Below, one piece after another: positions 42,387 to 51,382 of a DNA stretch of 55,288 bases; position 1 is the first letter of the stretch, and each line of letters begins with the position of its first letter. Under the pieces are notes generated by a model. It searched no databases and had not been told where the DNA came from. It was given only the letters and a program-made list of their open reading frames with translations. Position numbers and translations under genes: made by a program. This DNA is from CAZJBS01 sp964544475 (GTDB taxonomy: Bacteria > CLD3 > SB21): positions 1-55,288 of the forward strand of contig CAZJBS010000021.1 in the NCBI GenBank assembly GCA_964544475.1, read 5' to 3'.

Positions 42387-42943
42387 AACCGCCGGTCGGC
42401 AATCAGGTGGTTTGGAAAGACACGGAATTCATCATCATGGTGGTCGGCGGTCCCAATGCGCGCAAAGACTATCATTACAACGAAGGTGAGGAATTCTACT
42501 ACCAACTCGAGGGCAACATCGTTCTCAAGATTATCGACGACGGCAAACCCCGCAACATACCCATCAAGGAAGGGGAAATATTTCTTTTGCCGCCGAAAAC
42601 ACCCCATTCACCGCAACGCCCCGCCAATACGGTCGGTCTGGTCGTCGAACGCAAGCGCCATGACAACGAGTTGGATGGATTCCAGTGGTACTGTGAGAAA
42701 TGCGGCGCCAAGATGTACGAAGAGTACATGCCGCTGACGGACATCGTCACCCAGTTGCCCATCGTTTTTGACCGTTATTATGATAATCCGGAGCATTGCA
42801 CATGCAAGGCCTGCGGCACGCACATGGAGCGGCCGGTACTGAAAATGGCGGCAAAAGCGGCAAAACGCCAAACGGCGGGCCAGAGCGGCCGGAAGAAGGC
42901 CGGGGCCAACGTCAAACGGACCAAAGGCCGGAAGAAAAAATGA
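42326..42943 (+). CDS. 3-hydroxyanthranilate 3,4-dioxygenase with an unusual basic tail
   Basis: HAAO opens the ring of 3-hydroxyanthranilate to 2-amino-3-carboxymuconate semialdehyde in tryptophan/kynurenine breakdown. The 205-residue product opens with KKWINEHRHLLKPPVGN as in known enzymes. Fe ligands are His and Glu in DYHYNEGEEFYY, and His in PKTPHSPQR; the substrate Arg residues are in GPNARK and PHSPQR. The bacterial rubredoxin-like site is YCEKCG with CTCKACG. After it come 31 extra residues with 13 Lys/Arg, which normal HAAO lacks. AAAAGG precedes the ATG, and the gene overlaps its upstream neighbour by 61 bp and its downstream one by 4. Confidence 0.93.
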   Translation: MVPSSAFSFKKWINEHRHLLKPPVGNQVVWKDTEFIIMVVGGPNARKDYHYNEGEEFYYQLEGNIVLKIIDDGKPRNIPIKEGEIFLLPPKTPHSPQRPANTVGLVVERKRHDNELDGFQWYCEKCGAKMYEEYMPLTDIVTQLPIVFDRYYDNPEHCTCKACGTHMERPVLKMAAKAAKRQTAGQSGRKKAGANVKRTKGRKKK

Positions 42944-43539
42944 TGCGCCTGGACGCCCATCTGCCGTCGTGGGATTTTCGAGAGAGGCATGAACTCGAAA
43001 TTCGGTCCTCGCCGGAGCACATTTACCATGTTTTGGGAACCGTGGATTTCAATCAATCGTGGGTGATTCGCGTTCTGTTTGCTTTGCGCGGCATGGCCTT
43101 TCTGTTCAGGAAGTCCCAGGAACGCCGGCTCACGCTGGCGAGGATCACATCCAACGGTTTCGTTTTGTTGGATGAAGACCCGCCGGTCGAAGTGGTCATT
43201 GGATTGGTCGGCCGGTTCTGGAAATGGTCGGGGAAAATCATGCCGATTTCGCCGGAGGAATATCCGGCCTTCGAGCGCGCCGGATTTGCCAAAGTGGCGT
43301 GGAATTTCCTGATCAGGACCGTCGAAGACGGCCGGTCCGTGTTGTCCACCGAAACACGCATCCGATGTCTTGACGACGCCAGCCACCGGCGATTCCGGCG
43401 CTACTGGAGATTGATCCGGCCATTTTCCGGATGGATAAGAAAAGAGATGCTCAAGCTGGTACGACAACATGTGAACGATGGGAATGAAGCCTTCAAGCGT
43501 GTTGAATACGCCGGCAGAGGCCAACAGGTGATACGATGA
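42940..43539 (+). CDS. SRPBCC-superfamily-like protein, unknown role
   Basis: A 199-residue soluble protein. It opens with HELEIRSSPEHIYHVLGTVDF, then ITSNGFVLLDEDPPVEVVIGLVGRFWKW and VAWNFLIRTVEDGRSVLSTETRI, the strand and helix order of SRPBCC/START-type hydrophobic-ligand binding folds. No catalytic residues can be assigned. ATG overlaps the HAAO stop (ATGA) and the stop overlaps the next ATG, so it is firmly in the operon. It may bind a pathway intermediate, but this is inference. Confidence 0.7.
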   Translation: MMRLDAHLPSWDFRERHELEIRSSPEHIYHVLGTVDFNQSWVIRVLFALRGMAFLFRKSQERRLTLARITSNGFVLLDEDPPVEVVIGLVGRFWKWSGKIMPISPEEYPAFERAGFAKVAWNFLIRTVEDGRSVLSTETRIRCLDDASHRRFRRYWRLIRPFSGWIRKEMLKLVRQHVNDGNEAFKRVEYAGRGQQVIR

Positions 43540-44531
43540 AAATTGACATCCATACGCATATCCTGCCGGAGAAATGGCCGGACCTGAAGGAAAAATACGG
43601 TTACGGCGGGTTCGTGCAGTTGGATCATCACAAGACCGGCTGTGCCCGCATGATGATGGATGGGAAAATATTCCGCGAAATTGAAAGCAATGCGTGGGAT
43701 GCGTCGGTCCGTCTTCGGGATTGCGAGACGCACGGAGTGGACGTTCAGGTTCTGTCGACCGTACCTGTCATGTTCAGCTACTGGGCGCGACCGGAACACG
43801 CGCTCGATCTGTCCAGGCTGCTCAACGATCATATCGCTTCGGTCGTTCAATCCCATCCAAAACGATTTGTGGGGTTGGGTACCATTCCCATGCAGGATCC
43901 CGACATGGCGGTCAAGGAGTTGGAGCGATGCGTACAAAAACTCGGGCTGGCGGGCGTGGAGATTGGATCGCATGTCAACGAGTGGAATCTCGACGAGCCG
44001 GCGCTCTTTCCGGTATTTGAGGCGGCGGCGGATTTGGGTGCGGCGGTGTTTGTTCATCCGTGGGACATGATGGGCAGGGAGCGCATGCCGAAGTACTGGT
44101 TGCCGTGGCTGGTCGGCATGCCGGCCGAAACGTCGCTGGCGATTTGTTCGATGATTTTCGGAGGCGTCTTTGAGCGCCTGCCGGAGTTGCGCGTGGCATT
44201 TGCCCATGGCGGCGGTTCCTTTCCGGCCACGATCGGCCGCATCGCACACGGCTTCGACGTGCGTCCCGATCTGTGCGCCGTGGACAATCCCGTGAATCCG
44301 CGGGATTATCTCGGAAGATTCTATCTGGACTCGCTCGTGCACGATCCGGTCATGCTTGAGCATCTTGTCAAACTTGTCGGCGCACACCGCGTGGCGCTGG
44401 GATCGGATTACCCGTTTCCGTTGGGCGAGCACATTCCGGGCCGCCTGATCGAAAGTTTGTCTCTGCCTCCGGATGCAAAGGAATATCTGTTGTTTCGCTC
44501 CGCGCTGGAATGGCTGGGGAAAGAGGGATAG
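43536..44531 (+). CDS. 2-amino-3-carboxymuconate-6-semialdehyde decarboxylase (ACMSD)
   Basis: ACMSD removes CO2 from the HAAO product and so diverts it from quinolinate toward 2-aminomuconate. The 331-residue amidohydrolase has the Zn ligands in DIHTHIL (two His at the N-terminus), VHPWDMMG, FAHGGGSFP and LGSDYPFPLGE (Asp). The NRF-type HPWDMMGRERMPKYWLPWL segment is specific to this class. Length matches characterised ACMSD (about 335). It is the last gene of the overlapping string, coupled by ATGA. It converges on the TonB-receptor gene with a 110-bp gap that shows no clear terminator. Confidence 0.93.
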   Translation: MKIDIHTHILPEKWPDLKEKYGYGGFVQLDHHKTGCARMMMDGKIFREIESNAWDASVRLRDCETHGVDVQVLSTVPVMFSYWARPEHALDLSRLLNDHIASVVQSHPKRFVGLGTIPMQDPDMAVKELERCVQKLGLAGVEIGSHVNEWNLDEPALFPVFEAAADLGAAVFVHPWDMMGRERMPKYWLPWLVGMPAETSLAICSMIFGGVFERLPELRVAFAHGGGSFPATIGRIAHGFDVRPDLCAVDNPVNPRDYLGRFYLDSLVHDPVMLEHLVKLVGAHRVALGSDYPFPLGEHIPGRLIESLSLPPDAKEYLLFRSALEWLGKEG

Positions 44532-44641
44532 TCCATTTTGACCTGGAAGTTCGTCGTGGTCACAAAACTACAGAGGGGCCATGCGAACATGACCCCACCC
44601 GTGTTCCCCGCTACCATAGCGTCGTCCGTTGGGGCAGGAAA

Positions 44642-47011
44642 TCAAAACTCCAGCTTGAATCCGCCCGTCGGGAGAATCCGGAAACCCAATTTTTCCACCT
44701 TCCCTGTGCGTTCCAGGAACCGTTCTTCGTTGACGTTCTGGTAATTGTAGACGTTGACGATGTCGATGTAGCTTATCAAGGCCACGCGTCGAAATTGCGT
44801 TCGTTCCTGGATGAGCAGGTTGAGCGTATGGAAATCATCGAGACGCCTGGTGTTATTCCCGGTGATTTCCTTGGAATACCGGATCACCTTGGGGTCGCCA
44901 AGTACGTTTTCGTGGATCATGTAGTCGTCTTTGGGCCGGCCGGTGGCGTATTTCCATTTGGCCGAAAAGGTCCACTCTTTGTTGGGTTGATATCCGATGA
45001 GCATATTGAAGACATGCGGCTGATTGAAATCTGAATCGTATGAGCCCATACCGTCATGATCGTTCCTCCGGCTTTGGGCATAGGAATAGTTGACCTGGCC
45101 GTACCATCTCCCGACGAAACGTTTGACAACGCCCAGATCGAGGCCGCGCGCCCACCCGTCGCCGTCGTTGTGGCGAACGCCCGTGGTCCGGTCCTGCAAT
45201 ACGATCAGGTCATCCAGTTTCTTGTAATACACTTCGACGGATACTTTGATGTCGTCACGAAAGTAACGCGTCAGGCCCGCCATGTAGTGAATGGCCTTTT
45301 CGTATTTGAGGTTTCTATTGACGGCATCCCGCAGGAGCAGAGCCATGTCGGGTGACTGGTAATAGAGGCCCGTCGCGAGGTTGAGCGTTGTGCGGGGACT
45401 GAGGCGGTAGCTGACGCTGAAACGCGGCGACCAATAGGAACGATCATTGAAACCGCTGCGTTCCCACCGCACGCCCGGATTGAACGTGACATATTCGCCG
45501 AGCGTGTAGGAGCATTCGGCAAATCCGGCGGTCAGGATTCCCGTGCCACTAAACGTATTGTTGACATATTGGGGATCGTACACTATGAATTTCCTGCTCG
45601 TGTCCGGACGGTAATCGTTGCGGTCGAAGACAAACGAAGTGTCCAGTCCGTTTTGAACGATTTTGTTGCGGATAAATAGTCGGTCAACCTGAAAGCCGAA
45701 GGTTGTTGATAACGATTTGGCCGGCAAATACGTGAAGATGGATTTCCATCCGACCTGGCGTTCCTCCTCATCCGCGGTCAGAATGCCGTCGCGGACGCCG
45801 GCTTCGGATTGGCGGGGGTACGCGCCTCCGACCGGATCGGTGTAGACTCTTCCACTGACAAATGCGGCGTCCTTCTTTTCGAAATAAAAGCTGTTCTGCC
45901 AGAAACTCTTGGTCGTCGTCAGAAACCGCCAGTTGAGACCGATCAGATATTTCTGTTCTTCCTGGTCGGCGAGAACATTCAAGGCTTTATCGTCGCTCGC
46001 ATACACGTGGTCGATGGTCCGGTCAAAGTTCTCGGGAGAATAGATACCGAGCAGCGAAATCTTGTTCCGGTCGTTGATGTCCGTCGTGGTTTTCAGTACA
46101 AAATCGCTGAATCGCGGTTGGCCGAGATCCTTCTGACCGGTCCATCGAAGGATGTTCGTAAAATCCTGGTGGCGTGCGGAAAAGACGATGCCGGTCCTGT
46201 CATGAAATCCTGAAGGGCCGTCGTAGTTGAATTCCCACCCGATGAAGTCAAAACTGCCGTTGACGGTCGGTGTCGTACGGTTGCCCTCTTTGATCTTGAT
46301 ATCCACAAAGGAGGCGCTCTTGCCGCCGTAGCGGGCGGAGAATCCGCCGGCCTGGAAGGCCGCTTCTTCGACAAGGCCGGTTGTGAAAATACTGAAGCGT
46401 CCGCCCTGGGCGTCTTGTTCCTCCGACACGCCGCCGTCGAAATGGGTCGTACGGGTGAAAGGGATGTTGTCGATCAGGATGATATTATCCCGCGGACTCG
46501 CGCCGCGGACGCTGAAGGCGGAGAACTCGCCGCCGCCACTGGTGACGCCGGGCAGAGTTTCGATGGCCCGCATCACATCGCCGCTTCCGCCCGGATTGCG
46601 GATGATCTCTTCCTTCGAATACGTGTAATGCGATACGGGCGCCTGTTTGTTTTCATGAAAAGCGCCGGCGACGACCGTGATTTCTTCGCCCTGAAGTGTC
46701 GATTCGATCAACTCTATTTCTTTGACGCGCGTAGTCTTGTCACGAACGACCCTCACGTCGGTTTCGACATAGCTGTTGTAACCGATGTAGTCCAGCTGGA
46801 GTTTGTACACATTTTCCGCGAGGTTCCTGATCAGGTAATAGCCGTTTAGATCGGTCGTGGCGCCGGACGAGTGATCCAGCACGCGAATATTGGCTCCGAC
46901 AAGGGGTTGTTTGGTGGATTGGTCGATAACGCGGCCCTGGATGTGACCTTGCTGTGCGGCCAGGGGCCATGCCATCACAATACACAACACAAGATGATGG
47001 ACAAGCTTCAT
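44642..47011 (-). CDS. TonB-dependent outer-membrane receptor
   Basis: A 789-residue receptor for uptake of a large ligand across the outer membrane. The signal peptide ends in PLAAQQ. Residues 25-105 are a carboxypeptidase-regulatory-like domain (GHIQGRVIDQSTKQPLVGANI, DLNGYYLIRNL). The plug domain follows (VMRAIETLPGVTSGGGEFSAFSVRGASPRDNIILIDNIPF), then a 22-strand-type barrel to the C-terminus. The ligand cannot be told. ATG at 47011 with AAAGGAA is used rather than an upstream frame extension. A TetR gene lies divergently placed upstream (same strand) with shared operator-like sites. Confidence 0.92.
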   Translation of the reverse strand: MKLVHHLVLCIVMAWPLAAQQGHIQGRVIDQSTKQPLVGANIRVLDHSSGATTDLNGYYLIRNLAENVYKLQLDYIGYNSYVETDVRVVRDKTTRVKEIELIESTLQGEEITVVAGAFHENKQAPVSHYTYSKEEIIRNPGGSGDVMRAIETLPGVTSGGGEFSAFSVRGASPRDNIILIDNIPFTRTTHFDGGVSEEQDAQGGRFSIFTTGLVEEAAFQAGGFSARYGGKSASFVDIKIKEGNRTTPTVNGSFDFIGWEFNYDGPSGFHDRTGIVFSARHQDFTNILRWTGQKDLGQPRFSDFVLKTTTDINDRNKISLLGIYSPENFDRTIDHVYASDDKALNVLADQEEQKYLIGLNWRFLTTTKSFWQNSFYFEKKDAAFVSGRVYTDPVGGAYPRQSEAGVRDGILTADEEERQVGWKSIFTYLPAKSLSTTFGFQVDRLFIRNKIVQNGLDTSFVFDRNDYRPDTSRKFIVYDPQYVNNTFSGTGILTAGFAECSYTLGEYVTFNPGVRWERSGFNDRSYWSPRFSVSYRLSPRTTLNLATGLYYQSPDMALLLRDAVNRNLKYEKAIHYMAGLTRYFRDDIKVSVEVYYKKLDDLIVLQDRTTGVRHNDGDGWARGLDLGVVKRFVGRWYGQVNYSYAQSRRNDHDGMGSYDSDFNQPHVFNMLIGYQPNKEWTFSAKWKYATGRPKDDYMIHENVLGDPKVIRYSKEITGNNTRRLDDFHTLNLLIQERTQFRRVALISYIDIVNVYNYQNVNEERFLERTGKVEKLGFRILPTGGFKLEF

Positions 47012-47058
47012 GAGATTCCTTTCTGACTGGATGGATCTTGAGGGTTGCAAATCTTAAC

Positions 47059-47071
47059 CTAACATTGTTCA
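47059..47071. promoter_or_regulatory. putative TetR operator upstream of the TonB receptor
   Basis: CTAAC-ATT-GTTCA is a near copy of the palindrome TTAAC-N3-GTTAA found twice in front of the TetR gene. It lies about 50 bp before the receptor start, where a repressor would block transcription. Confidence 0.5.
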
Positions 47072-47089
47072 GTTATTGGGCAAAAAAAA

Positions 47090-47710
47090 TCATTTCTTGA
47101 TCAGGGTGTATAAGGAATTCATCGCCGAGTGAAGCAGTTGTTGTTGAACGGTTTCGGTCACAGGAACTCGCTTTCGAAGAATCAAAGATATCATTCCGTG
47201 GACCAATGACCACATCAGGAACGCCACGGTATCCACATCGGAGCCTTTGAAATAGCCGGCTTCGATGCATTCGCGGACGTTGTGGCGGAGGACGTCAAAG
47301 GAACGCATACCAAAATCCGTCTGGGATTCACCGGCGTCATGGCAGTGCTGCATGAATTCCGGGGGCCCTTTGGCGATGAACATCAGGTCATAGTATTCGG
47401 GGTATTCCGTGGCAAAACGCATATACTCGCGGCCATGGGCTTCCATTTTCTGAAGCGGATCATCATAGCGGGCCTCTACGATTCTGTTTTGGCGATCGTA
47501 AAGCATCTTGAATCCCGCGTTGTAAATCTGAAAAATGACTTCATCTTTGCTTTTGAAATACAAATAAATGGCCGCTGCACTGTAACCGATTTCGTCCGCG
47601 ATCCGGCGCATTGTGACATTTTCAAATCCGTGTTTTGAAAAGAGTTCACGAGACTTATCCAATACCAACTGGCGGATATCCTCGCGTTCGCTTTCTTTTG
47701 GTCTGGTCAT
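47090..47710 (-). CDS. TetR/AcrR-family transcriptional regulator
   Basis: A 206-residue TetR-type repressor. The N-terminal HTH spans residues 12-58: VLDKSRELFSKHGFENVTMR, then EIGYSAAAIYLYFKSKDEVIF. The C-terminal ligand pocket is helical, with Met and Tyr-rich stretches (YMRFATEYPEYYDLMF) and a final SLVHGMISLILRKR. It lies just upstream of the TonB receptor gene on the same strand. Promoter and operator signatures in front of both genes suggest it represses itself and the receptor; the inducer is unknown. Confidence 0.93.
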   Translation of the reverse strand: MTRPKESEREDIRQLVLDKSRELFSKHGFENVTMRRIADEIGYSAAAIYLYFKSKDEVIFQIYNAGFKMLYDRQNRIVEARYDDPLQKMEAHGREYMRFATEYPEYYDLMFIAKGPPEFMQHCHDAGESQTDFGMRSFDVLRHNVRECIEAGYFKGSDVDTVAFLMWSLVHGMISLILRKRVPVTETVQQQLLHSAMNSLYTLIKK

Positions 47711-47725
47711 TTCTTGTCGCTTAGG

Positions 47726-47752
47726 TTAACGCCGTTTACTTAACATCGTTAA
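47726..47752. promoter_or_regulatory. tandem TetR operator-like palindromes
   Basis: Two sites, TTAAC-GCC-GTTTA (47726-47738) and the perfect TTAAC-ATC-GTTAA (47740-47752), are spaced 14 bp centre to centre. The second overlaps the -10 box of the regulator gene's own promoter. Confidence 0.65.
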
Positions 47753-47779
47753 TATAATACCTGAGAAGACGTTTGTCAA
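47751..47779 (-). promoter_or_regulatory. sigma-70-type promoter of the TetR gene
   Basis: On the minus strand TTGACA (47779-47774), exactly 17 bases, TATATT (47756-47751). The perfect operator palindrome overlaps the -10 box, which supports autorepression. Confidence 0.8.
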
Positions 47780-47815
47780 ATCATTTTTGAGTGATTTTAT
47801 TGGCTATTGAGAAGC

Positions 47816-48613
47816 CTAACGCGGGATCGAGAAAGCCCGACTCGGACTTCGGGCCCGTTTGATATCTACGCCGTCTGGAAAACCCGGCAAGTCGCGGAAC
47901 TTCCTGACTTTGGAATGTCCCTGTGCCGAACTCTCGTAATACTCGTAGTCCGATGTTCCAATTACGACGAAATCTCCAGAAACTGAAAAATTCGTAGGTT
48001 CAATATCAGCTTCAAAACTCACTTCCTCTTCCGAATAGCCGCGAAAGAAACTCCTGGCGATCGCAAAGGATCGACGGTCACCGTCGACCTGCCAAACGTC
48101 ATAATCAATCTCATCGTAATAGAAATCGTACAAAGTTGCGGTCACGATAAAGGCATCGGGATCTTTCGCCGTTTGCCACCAGAATTCAAAGTCCTGGTCC
48201 GTCACAAAAATCCATGGCCACTCGACGGAAAGCTCTTGTGGCATGGTCAGAGACCCACTGTAGAGTACGCCTCCAGTCGCCATTTCGAAATCAAACGGGA
48301 CACCAGGCGCTATTTCGCCAAATACCGTGTCTGAATTCCCATAGTAAAAATAGCTGAAATCCCGATCCTCATCATAGTAGATCGTTACCGGAATGGTATC
48401 TCCATTGATGCTCAAGAAATCCAAATCCGGGATTCCCCTGGCTATGGCAAAAAACGTGACCTTTTCACCGTCCGATGTGACAGACAGCACGACATTGAAA
48501 TCATCGATCCAATGGGGATCTGAAAGATCCAGGCTTTTCCTTCCCGCCTGGTCCCCGCAGGCTGACAGGCTGACCAGAAGAATGAATTGAAGAACCAGCG
48601 CTCTCGGATGCAT
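47816..48613 (-). CDS. lipoprotein of unknown function
   Basis: A 265-residue lipoprotein with the lipobox VSLSAC (Cys at residue 19). The mature part is acidic and aromatic, rich in Tyr and Asp (DEDRDFSYFYYGN, YDFYYDEIDYDVW), and predicted to be beta-sheet. No family is recognised. The frame extends upstream, but ATG at 48613 has GGGAG at 7 nt spacing and makes the signal peptide normal, so it was chosen. It lies upstream of and in the same direction as the TetR gene, with a 105-bp gap. Confidence 0.75.
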   Translation of the reverse strand: MHPRALVLQFILLVSLSACGDQAGRKSLDLSDPHWIDDFNVVLSVTSDGEKVTFFAIARGIPDLDFLSINGDTIPVTIYYDEDRDFSYFYYGNSDTVFGEIAPGVPFDFEMATGGVLYSGSLTMPQELSVEWPWIFVTDQDFEFWWQTAKDPDAFIVTATLYDFYYDEIDYDVWQVDGDRRSFAIARSFFRGYSEEEVSFEADIEPTNFSVSGDFVVIGTSDYEYYESSAQGHSKVRKFRDLPGFPDGVDIKRARSPSRAFSIPR

Positions 48614-48725
48614 GGTTTTTCTCCCTAAAAAAAGTTGAAATGGCCGTACGAATTCGCTCTCGGCATTCAACAAAACTATGAAGGTTTATTGTAGTAAATC
48701 AAGAGCGATTCCCGGCTTAGCGCTG

Positions 48726-48754
48726 TTGACATCCACGTCTTAATTGTTTAGAAT
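48726..48754 (+). promoter_or_regulatory. sigma-70-type promoter of the DUF1569 gene
   Basis: TTGACA (48726-48731), exactly 17 bases, TAGAAT (48749-48754), 25 bp before the ATG at 48779, which has AGGAG in its leader. Confidence 0.7.
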
Positions 48755-48778
48755 ATCCAACCCAACTCAGGAGTTTGC

Positions 48779-49222
48779 ATGAAATCCATTTTCGAAAAAG
48801 ACGCGCAGAATGAGATCCGCGAGCGGCTGGCCAGGCTGAATGCTCAAAGTCCGGCGGCATGGGGTAAAATGAATGCGGCGCAGATGCTCGCCCATTGTAC
48901 GGCCAGCATGAAGGTTCCGGTCGGGGACCTAGCGATCAAGAAGACATGGGTGAGATTCATTGGCCGTATGTTCAAAGACATGGCGGTCAATGACACGCCG
49001 TTCAAGAAGAACTCACCTACCGCCGCCGAATTTCAGATCAGGGACCCAAGGGACTTTGACGTCGAAAAGAAGAACTTCCTTTCCGCGTTCACGAAAATCA
49101 GCGCCGGGCCGTCGACGGTCGTATGCTTCGAGCACTCTTTTTTCGGGCCGTTCACACCGGATGACTGGGGCAGGTTATTGTACAAACACACGGACCATCA
49201 TTTCCGGCAGTTCGGCGTCTAG
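48779..49222 (+). CDS. DUF1569-type (DinB-like) protein
   Basis: A 147-residue soluble protein of the DUF1569/DinB-like fold. The family pattern is clear: WGKMNAAQMLAHCTASMKVPVGD near residue 30, then PFKKNSPTAAEFQIRDPRDFD, FGPFTPDDWGRLLYKHTDHHFRQFGV at the end, in which His residues could form a metal site with the first His (AHC). DinB-like proteins are four-helix bundles acting as thiol-dependent enzymes or of unknown role. A clear promoter precedes it. Function is not known. Confidence 0.85.
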   Translation: MKSIFEKDAQNEIRERLARLNAQSPAAWGKMNAAQMLAHCTASMKVPVGDLAIKKTWVRFIGRMFKDMAVNDTPFKKNSPTAAEFQIRDPRDFDVEKKNFLSAFTKISAGPSTVVCFEHSFFGPFTPDDWGRLLYKHTDHHFRQFGV

Positions 49223-49381
49223 CCGAAAAGCGTAAGGCAGGAACAAGGTACTTGCCTTTCCCCATCCCGCCATTCATTTCCTGCGAAACTTTCTTTCCGT
49301 TTTCCCGTTCTTACTCCCGCGAGGAGACCGAGGATTCTTAAATAACGATTTGCTCCAAAATCCAAAACCAAGGAGCCATCC

Positions 49382-51382
49382 ATGAAAAGAGTCCTGGTCT
49401 TTGTCGCTCTTTTCCTAGCCGACGACGTGTGGTCGGAAACCACCCCCGAAACTCCAAAAATAGACGGACGGATTCACGACGAAGAGTGGGCGGATGCCGT
49501 CACGTTCGATCACTTCTATATTACGATTCCGAAATCCGACGGAAAATACTACGACAGCACCCGAGTGTATGTCAAACAGACCCGAGACGCTTTGTATTTT
49601 GCCTTCAAGTTCTGGCCGAGAGGAAAGGTCATCCGCCAGTCGTTGATACGGGACCGCAGCACGGACGAGGAGAACGAGTTTTTCATCGTGCTGGACTTGG
49701 AAAACAAAAACCAGAACGGCTACATCTTCGCCTCAAGTTTCCTGAACAACCAACGCGATATGGCGGTATACAACCAACGTAATCTGTCCAACGAATGGGA
49801 TTGGATTTGGGAAAACCGCTCCGTGGTTTACCGTGAAGCGACGGATGGGGAGCCGGGGTACATCGAAAGCGAAGTCCGAATTCCGGTGGACAAGATACAG
49901 AACAAGAATCCCCAGCAAATCGGGATCGACTTTCAGCTCTTTGCCTACAAACCCGACGGGACCAGCTATTTCTATTCCATCATTCCTGAGAGCGAGCTGA
50001 TGACGGTCAAGGGCACATACAAACTGGACATCCAGCCCTTTGACGAAAAGCTGAACCTTAACGTGAACGCCACGCCCTATGTCGTGGCGAACAAGTTTAC
50101 GGATTCCACGCTGCAAGGTACCGTCGGCGGTGACCTGACCGTGGGCCTGGACAAACACAAATTGAAAGGCACGTTCAACACCGATGAATCCACGCTGGAG
50201 GCGGATCCGTTTGATTTCTCCCTGTATGGACGCCCGATTTTTCTTCAGGAGAAAAGGCCTTTCTTCAGCAAGGATCTCGACATCTATCGCTCGCCCATCA
50301 ATTTGCTGTACACCCGTGCCATCTACGACATCCAATATGGATTCAACTACACGTACCGGAGCGATCATCTGAAAACCGGCCTCCTGTATGTCGAGGAAGA
50401 GGCGCCGCCCGGCGCATCCCGGCGAGACCGCCGGACGTTTCTGGCGGCCAGGCCGAAATATGACTCGCGCTACGCCAATCTGGGCGCCACGGTCATCGTC
50501 GCCGACGATCCGATCAATGATCATGAAGAAAAAATCGTCAGCGTGGACGGGCGATTTGACCTGCCGTCACGTTTTGTATTCCAGCCGCAGATCATCACCA
50601 ATACCGACGGCCAGGCCTACAACATGCATCTGTATTACGAATACAACCAGCAGGGAGGCCCTTTTGCCGATCTGATCTACCGCAAGTTTGACCGAAAATT
50701 CGACGCGCTGACGCTGTTCAATAATTACGGTCCTGACAATGAAGAATACCAGGTGTCCGGCGGATACAAACTCGTCCGAAACGCCAAGACGTTTTATGAC
50801 ATGCAGATCTACGTCGAGTATTACATGGCCAAACGATCAAGCGACGATTTCAAATACCAGGAAGCGGCCTCCGTATATGGTTATTACAAGGCCACGGACT
50901 GGCTGGTTATCAATCATGGGATCTCGTGGAACCGTCCGAACGATATGCTGGGTGACACCAGCCTGATTACGAGGAAGAATTTTCTTCAGGACCACAACGC
51001 AAAATTCATCGTGGGATCCAATGCGTGGTACGTCGGATACCAGGTCGGCCCCTATTTCGGCAAAACACTGTACAACCCGTATACGACCCTGGAACTGATC
51101 TTCTTCAAACGACTGGCCTTGCGCGGGACGTACCTGTATCTGAAGGACGCCTTCAATAACAAACACATTGTCCGCATGAAAGCGGATTATCGAATCATGG
51201 ACAAGCTGTACCTGCGGTCCTTCTTCCAGCGCGATACCGGCAAGGATTTGACGTTCTGGAATTCGCTGGTTCAGTATGAATTTTTCGCCGGAAGCAACAT
51301 TTATGTCGTGCTCAATTTGCTGGGCAATGATCTGGACTACGTCGGCCGGTATTTCAAGTTCGCGTATGAATTTAATTTCTGA
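49382..51382 (+). CDS. CBM9-like/DUF5916 outer-membrane beta-barrel protein
   Basis: A 666-residue exported protein. A signal peptide is followed by a CBM9-like beta-sandwich in residues 20-215 (PKIDGRIHDEEWADAVTFDHF, TRVYVKQTRDALYFAFKF). The C-terminal 430 residues are a DUF5916-type outer-membrane barrel, with the marker FLQEKRPFFSKDLDIY near residue 300 and the final strand YVGRYFKFAYEFNF ending in Phe. Such proteins are common in FCB genomes and their role is unknown, perhaps polysaccharide or protein binding. GGAG in the leader (about 49370) supports the start. Confidence 0.88.
   Translation: MKRVLVFVALFLADDVWSETTPETPKIDGRIHDEEWADAVTFDHFYITIPKSDGKYYDSTRVYVKQTRDALYFAFKFWPRGKVIRQSLIRDRSTDEENEFFIVLDLENKNQNGYIFASSFLNNQRDMAVYNQRNLSNEWDWIWENRSVVYREATDGEPGYIESEVRIPVDKIQNKNPQQIGIDFQLFAYKPDGTSYFYSIIPESELMTVKGTYKLDIQPFDEKLNLNVNATPYVVANKFTDSTLQGTVGGDLTVGLDKHKLKGTFNTDESTLEADPFDFSLYGRPIFLQEKRPFFSKDLDIYRSPINLLYTRAIYDIQYGFNYTYRSDHLKTGLLYVEEEAPPGASRRDRRTFLAARPKYDSRYANLGATVIVADDPINDHEEKIVSVDGRFDLPSRFVFQPQIITNTDGQAYNMHLYYEYNQQGGPFADLIYRKFDRKFDALTLFNNYGPDNEEYQVSGGYKLVRNAKTFYDMQIYVEYYMAKRSSDDFKYQEAASVYGYYKATDWLVINHGISWNRPNDMLGDTSLITRKNFLQDHNAKFIVGSNAWYVGYQVGPYFGKTLYNPYTTLELIFFKRLALRGTYLYLKDAFNNKHIVRMKADYRIMDKLYLRSFFQRDTGKDLTFWNSLVQYEFFAGSNIYVVLNLLGNDLDYVGRYFKFAYEFNF

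Noticed and set aside
44532..44641. Possible bidirectional terminator (GGGGCCATG-CGAA-CATGACCCC) between convergent genes
   Set aside because: The stem has one mismatch and no T tract on either strand, so it was not called as a terminator.
49211..49258. Hairpins near the end of the DUF1569 gene (TTCGGC/GCCGAA over the stop codon; AAGGCA/TGCCTT)
   Set aside because: Both stems are only 6 bp, and only the second is followed by a few pyrimidines, so a terminator call is not supported.
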